DNA of 64,000 bases from Loripinus fragilis. Taxonomy: Eukaryota > Mollusca > Bivalvia > Lucinida > Lucinidae. Both the position numbers and the translations under genes were made by a program. A model generated the notes under the pieces. That model worked only from the letters and a program-made list of their open reading frames with translations, ran no database searches and was not told where the DNA came from. The stretch is from the NCBI GenBank assembly GCA_964019695.1, contig OZ026518.1, positions 72,613,254-72,677,253 on the forward strand. The letters run 5' to 3'. Below are positions 24,201 through 36,200 of the stretch, piece by piece (the stretch's first letter is position 1; each line of letters opens with the position of its first letter).

Positions 24201-27200
24201 TTAACAGTCATTGAATATTCAAGTGACTAGCAAAGGCTCTGATCAGTTTACGCGTATGCGCAGGCTGGTCTGAGACTTTGCTGGTCGCACAGACCACAGT
24301 GTTGGAAATCCCATGTTGCAGCTCAAATAAGGAAGGTGCTGATCAGACTATGTGGATGCATCGGCTGGTCTGAGCCTTTGTCGTTCATGTGTAACAGTCA
24401 AGTTTTCTCGAGCTGGAGCCCAATTCTATGGGTGAAAGTTCAAAATTTCCAAAATCCTGAACTTTAGAAAATCAGAATTTAAAACTTGCTGTATGCCTCC
24501 AAATTATCAAAAATTCCAAGTTAAATGGTCAAATACCTTTAGATAAACAGAAACTAAATCAGAAAAGCTATTATTACCTGCAGAATTCAGTTATTGAGGC
24601 TGACTTTCTATGGCAAGTCAGCCTCAAAATTCTGAATTCAGGAATAATCCTGAAAACTTTCACCCATGCAATTCTAACCTGTTCCAGGTAGACCCCTTCT
24701 GCTTCCTTAAATTTCTTCTCCATGATGGCAAGCCTGGCGCGGACCTTGTAGTTATTGAAGCCATCCCCACCAACAGTCTTGGAAACTTCGTCAGCAATCC
24801 TAAATGTCTCCTTCATAAACCTAGCCTTGGCAACATCTCCTAGTGCAGCATAACATCTGTAGTAGAACAGAACAGGAATTTCTTGGGTGAAAGTTCAAAA
24901 TTTCTCAAGTCCTGAACTTTAGAAATTCAAATTTTAAAACTTGCAGGATGCCTACAAAAATGAATAATTTAAAGTTTAAATGATTAATTGTGTTTAGATA
25001 ATCGGAAAACTAATCAGAGAAGCTATCAAAATCTGCCTAATTCAGCATTTTGAGGCTGACTCAAAATCCTGAATTCAGGATTAATCCTGAAAACTTTTAC
25101 CCATGGAGTTTTAAAATGTATCCACTAGTTTCTTGCTTATCCTATTAAGTTTGTTTTTATCTTAACCCATATAAGCCCAGGCCCCAGGATAAGAGTGTGT
25201 AACTGAAAATTATCTTTTTATTTCTCAACTAAAACATATGCTGTGGGTACTAGAAGAACCGTCTCAATGAGAAAGTTCTTTGGAGCACCCAAAACACATG
25301 GTTAAACTGTTGGGTAAGAAAATAATAACAATTTTAAGCTGAAAATATTTGCTTAACTAGCCTAGCAACATTTTTGTGGGACAAAGGCATACACTGCAGA
25401 CCCAGATCAGATGCTGCAGAATGCAGCATCTGATCAGGGTCTCCACTGTTTGCTTACAAAATGTTCTATTGAAATTTGAATATAAATGAAAAATAACACT
25501 CAGCAACCCTTAAAATGGAAATGGACTGGTCCAAATGATGAGTGTGAAATTCCATTCAGCTTAGATGGGTTAAATATTGAGAAACAATAACTTCTGACCT
25601 TATTGTTCCTAAAAATGATATTTCATTAACTGCTTAGGTGTATACTCTGTAACATTAGAATGCCTTGATCAGACTGCTTCTTTAGGAGCTAGCTGATCTG
25701 GGCCTACAATGTTTGACACATGCATATGTCGCAGTGAAATATGGATAAGGTTTGAACTGGCCTAAATAAGATTTCATAGGTTATTAACCCTTAAAGCGCC
25801 AAGAAATAAAATGCATTTGAAAATGTCTTCTGCTGAAGTCGTCTGCTGCAAATAATTGCCTAACATTACTGATGAATTAAGTATAGAAGCAAACAGCATG
25901 GAACCAGAACCGACTGCTCCTATAGGAGTCTGGTCTGGGTCCACACTGTTTGCCATAGAGGCTTCTTAAACATTTCAGCAGACGAGAAAAGCAGACGACT
26001 TTTGTTGCAATTGGTGCATTAAGGGTTAAAGTTAACTCTTTCCCTGACAATATTGTCTGATGATAACCTCTGCAAACATTTTAATTTTAGAACTCAGCAA
26101 AATGCCAGGCCTGATCTGGATACAAACCATTTAGACACTCTAATGGTATTCCTGAAATAATTTCTTTGAATAAAATCAGCAAATGACCATAGGGCCAGTT
26201 AAGCAAAAAAAAATTGCGTAAAATTGTGATTAGGCCTAAATGAAATATATGTGTGGTTCCGGTTGCCGACCGTGCCTATTTAAAAACCTGCGACCCTAAA
26301 CATAAAAATGGTGTTTCTGTAAAAAAAAAAAAATAGAAAAATGACCGTTTTCCGTAGCTGGTGCCGCCATGTGCTGTGTTCAATCTATATGCCAATAGGG
26401 CTCATATAATCTATAAAAGGGGTCATTCAGGAAAAGAAGGGGCCTTCATTTAAACAGGTGATTAAACAGTCAAATTTTACATGTTTTGTTTCCGAGTTCA
26501 TCGGAACTCGATTGGTCACGAAAACTAATGACATTTGTAATTGGCCTTCAAAACAGCAACAAAGATCGAACTAATGTGAAATAAAGTAACTTTTAGATAC
26601 ATACAAACCTTCTTCATCTTTTATTACGGATAAAAACACAATATAAATTGTTACTTTACGGAAAATAGATTGCAAATAAGCTGATATTCATATTTTCGTA
26701 CCGCGCAAGATTCGTACCGCGCGATTTCGGCCCCAGTATATATCTTCTTTACTGGCATCGATCAGTGCTGGTAATTACGCCTAGGAGTGCTAATTTTGAA
26801 GTTTGGTGAATAAACAACAAACTTTTTGTTGTGTTTGGAAGAAATGAGAGAGCCTTCATCTCCTCTGTTGTATGGGTAGTGACAGCATTAGGAGAAACAT
26901 TTCAAAGTGGGAACAGTAAGGGGAAAACTTATTCTTCAGGACATAACTATATTTCTGGGGGCGTATTTCTAGTATCCAATGTGATAACCTGGTAATTTTC
27001 GAACTGTGGGCAGGTTTAAGTACGTGTCTTTTTCAATAGATACAGCACCACAATGAACCCTATGGAAGAGAAGGAAAGAAGACCAATACCCACAATGCAG
27101 GCCTCAAGAGATGTCCGATCAAACTCATCAAGCATTTTGCTAAACACTACTTGCATTTCGCCATCTGCAGGTCCAACTGGCAGCCGTCCTCAGAGCGTTG

Positions 27201-30200
27201 TCAATTTAATCAAAGTTTTAGAGTGTATGTGGATTTTTTTGGAGCGCAGTGGCTCAGTGGTAGAGTGCTGGACTCAAGACCAAAGGGCCGCGGGTTCGAG
27301 CCTCACCGGTGCCGCTGCGTTGTGGTCCTTTAGCAAGACACATTTATCCTAGCTTAGTACTGGTTCAACCCAGGAAGACCCGCCCCTATATAACTGAAAA
27401 TTTGTTGACGGGACGTAAAGAATTACTGAAATCAAATCTGTATGTGGGATTCAAATCAGTGCTGCATCCCAAGGGGGGTACTCTAATTTTTTCCGCATAC
27501 GTAGGCTCGGACCCAGCATCTACCGTTCACCCCCAAAAAATATCAGGAATTTCAGGCACCCCAAAAAAATATTTGAAATTTAAGCAACCCCAAAAAATAT
27601 CCCAATTTTGTACCATAACCTTAAAAAAGACCCTAAATCCTCAAACTAGCCCAATTTTGTGATGACCCCAAAAAAATATCAAACAAAATCTTCATACCCC
27701 CCAAAAATATTCATTTTTCTGAAAACCCCAAAAAATATTGAAATTCAGAATTTTGAACCCAAAAAAATGGGCCGAGCCTACGTATATGTGAAAAAATCAG
27801 AGTACCCCCCCCCTCCCCCACCCCCTGGGTGCTGCATACTCAAGATTATAGGCCAAACCAAAGTTAAACAAATGTTGTGTTTTGACAACAGCAGAATCCA
27901 GGGTGAAGATCCATCCTTGTGGCTTCAGCCGCTGTACATTCCAAGGTGATGGTTCTGTGGTTGTTGATTCATTGTTTCTCATTGCTCCCGATGTTTGTGG
28001 GGTTTTGTGTTTGGTCCCTGTTTTTGTAATGCAGTACTTACTTAATGTCCTTTCTAGTTTTTTTCACTGTGGAAGAGAGAGCTGGTTGCTTTACTTTAAT
28101 TGTGTTCTTACTGTCTTGTAGCGGTACATGTTAGTATGTTATGTGTCTTCCCTCGCAGTGCCGTGAGTTGGTCTATGGTCTGTGATTGTGGCATTTCCTC
28201 AGTTTCCTGGCCTTACATCCACTGTCTTGCTTTTTTGTGTTATCAGTGATGGTTATACCAATGTATTTTATTGACTGAACATTTCCAAAGGTTGGGTTGT
28301 GTAAGGAATAATCAAAATGAAATTGGTTGTGATGCTTATTCCTAGTCACTCTCATAGAGTGACATCTGGTTTCATTAAATTTCATTTGCCCATCAGCTTC
28401 CCTCTGTCCTAAGCTAGTGAGTTAAATTCTTCTTGCAGGATGAGACAGTCCTGAAGTGAATATATTTTCCTATACAGAACCCAGTTATCTACGAACAGAA
28501 GACCGGTAGACATCAAAAATTGCGCCAACTGCCTTTCAAATGGGCCAATGGGGTGTTCTAGATTGAAAATAATGAGTATGAACACAAGATACCACATTCA
28601 CAAACTGCAGACAAACTTGTGGCACCGTGAGGAAGAGCCACACAACAATCATGAGACACTGGGAACACAAAGCAAAGGAAACCAGCTCTGAACACTGCAT
28701 CATGTGATGAAAAACACAGCACTACTGCATATAGAGGCATCACCATGTTTCATAATATGAAGTGAGTCAATTCTATCCATAATCCTTGGTAACATGCGTA
28801 CAAGGTAGTTTTCTTTCTTTTTCTAATTTAGTGGACTCAAATGACTGGTTTCAGAAATGCACAGTTAAAACAAACAAAACAAATATTTGAGACATAAAAT
28901 ATTAATTTATCTATGATATATCAAATATGTTTATTGACTCCCTCGTACTACATGTATATTCAGTATCATATTTTAGGCCGTCATGTGATTTTAATGTTAT
29001 GTCTTAATTTAATGTTAGGGCCTACCTACCTACCCTATTTTTTTTTGGCAGCAAACAGGAACCACACATATATTTCATTTAGGCCTTATGTTCTTATCCA
29101 TCAGTTTCCATGGAAGCGTGGTAGCCCAGTGGTTAGGCACTTGCCTCTGGTGCTAGAGGTCCCAGGTTCGATCCCCGCTCGCGGCGAGGAAAATTTCGGT
29201 GTCCGAACATGCTTTCTCTAGTGTCATTTGCAGGGATGACACTAGATAAGTGCATCGTCCTTCGGATCGGGACGTTAACTGGATGTCCCCTGTGCAGGGA
29301 GAGTCACCCCTTGTGCAGGTTAAAGAACCCTACGGTAATTTCGATATGGTTTCTTGTAGGCTTTCATCCTGCAACCCGGTGTGTACAATGTACACCTGCT
29401 GATAATACTCGAAAGAGGGTCTGGCAGTATATAGAGAAAGAAAGAAAGAAAGAAAGAAAGAAACATGTGTTTTGGGTACTCAAAAGAACCGTCTCATCAA
29501 AACAGTTCTTTTGAGCACCCACAACATATGTTTTGATTGCGAAATAAGAAAAATAATTTTCAGTTACACACTCTTATGTGGGCGCCTGATGACTAAAAAC
29601 ATGCAGAAATACCTTCATGCTAAAAGTTGAACTACTCACCTCTCAGCTATATGTAGCTGCCTGTCCTCCATAGCCAACTTGCTCAAGGTCTTCCACATGG
29701 CTTCAGTCTCAGCAGACATCTCCAACGTCTCCAAAAATGCCACTGCCCTATAATAAACAAAAGTGCACTATGAATATGAGTGGCGAAAAGTGCACTGTGT
29801 ATATGAGCGGCGACATGAGAAAACATGGGTGAAAGTTCAAAATTTCCGAAATCCTGAACTTTTGAAATTCAAATCTTAAAACTTGTTGCATGCTTACAAA
29901 TAATTAGAAATTTCAATTTAAATGGTCAATTGTCCCAAGATGAACTAAAAATAAATCAGAGAAGCTATTAAAATCTGCCTTATTCAGCATTTTGAGGCCT
30001 CAAAATCCTGAATTCAGGAGTAATCCTGAAAACTTTCACCCATGAGAAAACAAACAAGAAGACTTAGAATATCCTAAGGCCAAATAAAAATATAAGGGCG
30101 TTTCAATAACACGTCTGAAAACTTAAGGTAGGGTAGGCACACACAATTTTTTTTCTTGAAAAAAAATTATATAATTGTATGCTTTTTAAAAGGCATTTGT

Positions 30201-33200
30201 CCTTTCAAAATGCATAAAATTATATTTTTTCCAGAAAACTTGAAAAATACTAGGCTTCACCAGTAAATTTAAGTAGGGTCGGACTACCCTAAACACAGGT
30301 GTTTTTTGTTTTGGCCTAAGCATCAGCTGAGTCTGATCAGTCTTCACTGTCCACATGAAGAGAGCTTGGAACCATATTTACCTACTGAGCACAGGGCGAA
30401 GACTCCAATTGCACTGGGCAGATGCACAGGCTGATCTGAGTCTTTGTTTGGCGCACATATCTCAGCATGTGTTGACCCTTGTACTACCACAAAAAAAGAG
30501 ATCTGAAAATCTTGTCTGCCAATGTCGCCTGCTGCATATTTTTGCTTTGATACACAACATACCGGGCCTCCATGCAAGAAAACCTGTCTTTGAGACTTGT
30601 AACCATGAAAAGTTCAAATTAGCTTGCTCAGGTTGTTGAGTAGTAGCTTACTGTTTCACCCAAATTTCAAAAGTGCATTCTGTAAACAAACAGTGCATAA
30701 CCTGACCACATATTTGTTCTGCAGTGTCTGATCTAGTTCTACATGGTTTGACAATGTCCAATAACATGGACGCTAGGCTTATATGAGTTAAAAAGAGCTA
30801 TTTCAAAATATAATTTCATCAACAATTTTCTAATTCAAACATCATAACTCAAATAGTCATTTTGAGTTATCAAAAATATTAGATTTGCAGTTTACCTTTC
30901 TTAGTCCCCATCATCTGTGGCAGTACCAAACTCAAGCCTTCATCCAAAGTGTAAGAAATAGAGGTAACCTCTTATAAAGAACCCAACATGAACGGTTTAC
31001 CTTTCTAAGTTGCCATCATCTATGGCAGTACCAAACTCAATCAAGCCTTAATCCAAAGTGTAAGAAATAGATGTAACCTCTTATAAAGAACCCAACATGA
31101 ACGGTTTACCTTTCTAAGTTGCCATTATCTATGGCAGTGCCAAACTCAATCAAGCCTTCATCCAAAGTGTAAGAAATAGATGTAACCTCTTATAAAGAAC
31201 CCAACATGAACGGTTTACCTTTCTAAGTTGCCATCATCTATGGCAGTACCAAACTCAATCAAGCCTTCATCCAAAGTGTAAGAAATAGATGTAACCTCTT
31301 ATAAAGAACCCAACATGAACGGCTTACCTTTCTAAGTTGCCATCATCTATGGCAGTGCCAAACTCAATCAAGCCTTCATCCAAAGTGTAAGAAATAGATG
31401 TAACCTCTTATAAAGAACCCAACATGAACGGTTTACCTTTCTAAGTTGCCATCATCTATGGCAGTGCCAAACTCAATCAAGCCTTCATCCAAAGTGTAAG
31501 AAATAGATGTAACCTCTTATAAAGAACCCAACATGAACGGTTTACCTTTCTAAGTTGCCATCATCTATGGCAGTGCCAAACTCAATCAAGCCTTCATCCA
31601 AAGTGTAAGAAATAGATGCATCACCTTATAAACAACCCCACATGAACGGTTTACCTTTCTAAGTCGCCATCATCTATGGCAGTACCAAACTCAATCAAGC
31701 CTTCATCCAGAGTGTAAGAAATAGATGTAACTCCTTCATTCACAATCACTTCTGTCTTTCCTTCATTACGCTCAAGATCTACAATCTCTCCCTGAAACAA
31801 TGAAAAGAGCTGAAAACAAACTGAAGATGAAGAAATATTTAACATTATACAATTGATGCATTCTTTTGAGGTTAACATCAGGATTTGTCAACCCGAGAAC
31901 AGTGATGTTCACCAAAGCATCTTTTGTTATATGACACTGTTTGGCTTTTCCTAGTTTTATTTTCATATTTATGAATTTACTCAAGTCAGATATTCCTGGT
32001 GTGAACTTTCACTATGAAGATTATTTCAACAATATACTTCTCAAATTTCGAAACTCTTATGAGATAAGCAAAATAATAGCATTTTTTAAAATGCTGTTCT
32101 CATAGAATGAACAAATTCTGAATTCAACACATTTTACCTGTGAAATATACATAAAAAATCAGTCAGTGTTTTAATGTCTATTTTTAGCTGTCAGGCAGCA
32201 GTGAAAAAAGTCATGTTACCCTGTTCTATTTTTAGCTGTCTGTCAGGACTGAAAAAACTTAATGTTAACATGTCCTGAGCTCATCACTGTTTGACATTAA
32301 GATATGCCACAGCCAGTGCAAGCTACTTTCAGCTATTCAGAGGAGGTCTTATATAGGAGACATATAACATTCTTTGCTAATCAAGGCTTGTGTGATCATC
32401 TACTTATCGTCATGACATTATGTACTTGTACTTCACTGGCTTACTGTTCCAGCACCCCTGCTACCCCCCAAAAAAAATTATTTTATCAAGAAAGCTAGAA
32501 GGTTTAGTGTAAGATTATAATGAGTGTTCAATTGATATATCAAGGTTCATACAGATAAGTTTATGTAAAATTCAAGGACTTTTCAAGGACTCTTAAAAGA
32601 CTTTCCTACTGTTTTCAAGGACTGAAAACTTATGAAAAATACTGATTTAAACGTTAAAATTCTTTTTTTGTTTTTTTAGAAATGCTAGACTGCATTACTA
32701 AAGATATAAATTTTAGAAAATATGTATTAAATTGTGGTGCCTTTATTTGGTGCAGCATATGCTGCACCAAATATAGAAAGGCACCACAATTTTATACTGA
32801 TATAGGTCTCCAAAGACAGTGTTGAATCCTATAAATGGTCAAATCCAAGGACTTTTTAAGGTTTTTGAGTGTTTTTCAAGTACTTTTCAGGCAATTTCAT
32901 TTTCAATGACTTTTCAAGACAAACCTGTATTTTCAAGTACTTTTCAAGCCTGTGCGAACCCTGTATATAATATAAGCATAAAAATTGAAATTCAGAGTTT
33001 TAGATTGCACTAGGTGCAGGCATCCAGATAAGAGTGCATACTGAAAAATTATTTTTCTAATTTCTCAACTAAACATACGTTGTGGGTACTCAAAAGAACC
33101 GTCTCAATGAGACGGTTCTTTCCAGCCCCCAAAACACATGTTTCAATCAATGAGTAAGGAAATAAATGCAATTTTAGGTGCACAAACGAATCTTATCTTG

Positions 33201-36200
33201 ACCTTTGTGGGTGATAATAAACTTCAGCTTTTTTTAAAGTATCAAAGCAACCAGTTTTTTCAGCATAAAAAAACCTAACATTTTTTGATCATCCAGTGCA
33301 AGCTATAAAACGGTATTTCAATATTTAAGTAAAAATGCTGGTCTAGCATTGTTATTTTAGTTAATGACAGCTGACTGTACCATCTAGCAATTAATCCACA
33401 AAACATCAGCAACTCCCAAATCATAAGTTGTCTCATCTTGAACAAAAAATAAACCTTCAATATATGGCACTCAAATTTTTCAAATCATGCCTCATCATTT
33501 CATAGTTTTTGTAGCACAAGAGATATGGGCCTTTGCATGACAAAACCAACAATTTGATTCTGCACACAGGAAAGACTCTAATCAGACTGGGCAGATGCCC
33601 AGTCTGATCAAAGTCTTTGCTGTGTACTCAATGGATAGCGTAGGATCAAAGCTTTCTCCAAGCATGAAAAAAAGACTCTTATTTGATTGAGTGAATGTCC
33701 AAAATACTCAAAGTGCTTGGTTTTTTTGGGGGGTTGTTGCTTTACGTCCCAGGCAACAGCTATGGTGATGTGGGGACGGTCAGTTCACCTCCTGGGCAGG
33801 CTTAAACAAGCGGTTAACCAGTACTTTGTGCACATACTTTCGCTTGTAACTGACAACAACCCTTCTTGAATGAATCAGCGGAAGGGAGGAGAATGACTGT
33901 AGAAATTATTTCATGGTCAATCTCCACGAAAGGATGGGTCAAAGTCCTTGGTGAACACAGTTGTCATGCACTGGCCTATACAATAAAAACTGTGTAAAAC
34001 AGCCACTCTCAAAAAGACCACGAATTGGTTTTCAAGACCAATTATTGCTTAATGAAGGTCAAAAGTATTGCAGAAGGGGAGCATTCTGCAATACTTTCGA
34101 CCTTCATTAATCTATCGTTTGTCATAAAGATCTTTGTTTTGTCTATTTTTGAGAGGCCGTTTTACACAGGTTTGACTATGTCACTTTTTTTCTTTTGCTG
34201 AGAAATACCACACCCATCTCAACATTTTTCCTTACCTTCATAGGAAACATAGTCACTCTCTCAGGGGCATCAATGTTGTACCACACACACAGGTTACCAC
34301 GGTTCTGAGCCACCACAACATCACTGCCAGGTACCCACTGTAACAATCAAGAATCAGTTAAAAGGTCTGGGCAAACAGTGTAGATCTAGATGAAATTTAA
34401 GAAATAAATTCAATTTTTTGGAATGTTCATGGAATCATGAATACTTCGGGTCTCTTGCAAAGTAAATGAGAAGCCCCCCCCCCCTTCTTTTTTGGAATGT
34501 TCATGAATACTTCGGGTCTCTTGCAAAGTAAATGAAAAGCCCCCCCCCCCCCCCCTTCTTTTTTGGAATGTTCATGGAATCATGAATACTTCGGGTCTCT
34601 TGCAAAGTAAATGAGAAGCCCCCCCCCCCCCCCCCCAGAAATTAGAGATACTTAAGGAAAGAAAATCATATTAACATTTGTTTTGGAGTGTAAAACGGAA
34701 AAGCGGAACAGCCAGTGTGAACACAGACAGTCAATGGAGCAAGCACAAGGCTTGTTTTGCACAAGTGAATCAGGTGTGGCTCGCTGTCAATCACAACACC
34801 AGTGTCGCTTCTGGCAAATTAATTCAATGTTCAAAGTCTATTGCACAGGCAAGTGAGCTTGGCAGCTGTCAATCAAATTTATGTCATTCATGAGGCTATG
34901 AACGTTTAAAAAAAAAAAAAAAAAAAAAATCTACAGATCTATTTTAAAAAGGCTTGCTTTGAAAATGTAAACATATGGCCATGACATTCAAAGTTTACAA
35001 GCTGATGCCATTTTGAATCGAGGTAGCCAGTGTAAGAAGGATATTTCTTATGTTTTAGTTGCATTTTAGTATGATTTAGGCTGGAGTCAGGTAAAATATA
35101 TCCTAGAATAATGATCACACATGTTTGTTTCATTGAATTAACACTTGTCTGGTCACTCATGAGATGTCTGACAACCCATCCTAGCTGTCTCATTCAAACA
35201 GCTTCCTCAGGACCTGGAATGTTAATGCATGAAAAATCATGCATCTAAATCTTGTATATATCTTGTGTATATATAAACTGTAAATATATCAGGGTCTACA
35301 CTGTTTGCTAACTTAAAGATAAAAAACAGTCTTCTGAGAATTAAATACAATTTTATTAGGAAAATTATTAACCTGTGACCCCCTGAATATATATATATGG
35401 ACCATCCAAAGTTTATTGTATCAAACCAGAAGGAAGAATCCATCAGTGCATAAAGGGTAAAATAATGAACTCACCTGAACATATGAACAATAGTTGAGAA
35501 TGGTTGTTCTCTGATGTGATTGAACATCATACAGGTTCAGCTGAAATTCAAATAAATAACACATTAAATTTTTTTTTGTTTCATTCTTTATGTCCCATCA
35601 ACAATCTTTCAGTTTTACAGGGACGGTTCTTCCTGGATTGAACCAGTACTAAGCTAGGATAAATGTGTCTTGCTCAAGAACCACACCGCAGTGACGCCGG
35701 TGAGGCTCGAACCCGCTGCCCTTAGATCTTGAGTCAAGTACTCTACCACTGAGCCACTGCGCTCCCCTAAAAGCAACCTGACAAACAGATAAACTTGCCA
35801 TGAAAGAAGTCACTGATAATCAAGCTGATAAAAAAGTGTGTTTTTGGTATGTATCGCATTGCCGAGCAACGAAGGCTCAGGCAAGCCTGCGCAAATGCGC
35901 AGTCTCGCCAGGGCCTTTGCTGCTCACATCCACATGGTATGGATGTAGATGAAGACTCAGATAAACATTTATACCTAAAGCTGCATTCATTATTTCGGAC
36001 TTTTTTTTTCACAAAAAAATACAGCAATTGTTGTGAATTTTGTTGGGTAATCCATTGCTGACAGTTTATCTAAAGAGATATAAAAAGGACATTACTCCAA
36101 CAAGGGACATAATGCTATATATAACTCAACATAACTGGTAAGTTTGAGTGGTAATACAGAGTGCATACAAATCTTTTTAAAAAATAAATTACTGAAAAGA

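Larger units (their letters stand above)
26233..29085. mobile_element. 2.85-kb TIR element, GGCCTAAATGAAATATATG ends
   Basis: The terminal inverted repeats of 28 bp, beginning GGCCTAAATGAAATATATGT, are identical at both ends. It splits a family A MITE, which gives an independent empty-site reference. No transposase frame is seen; inside are a SINE, a MITE and a decayed non-LTR fragment. The target duplication is unclear (TA or TTA). Confidence 0.8.

Noticed and set aside
27241..27315. Possible tRNA gene (A- and B-box present)
   Set aside because: The head is followed by a SINE body, repeated in other copies at 20955, 35563 and 42275, and no intact cloverleaf could be drawn.
30896..31645. Regular 109-bp repeats could suggest a CRISPR array
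   Set aside because: The whole unit is repeated without variable spacers, it derives from an exon, and the genome is eukaryotic with spliced genes.
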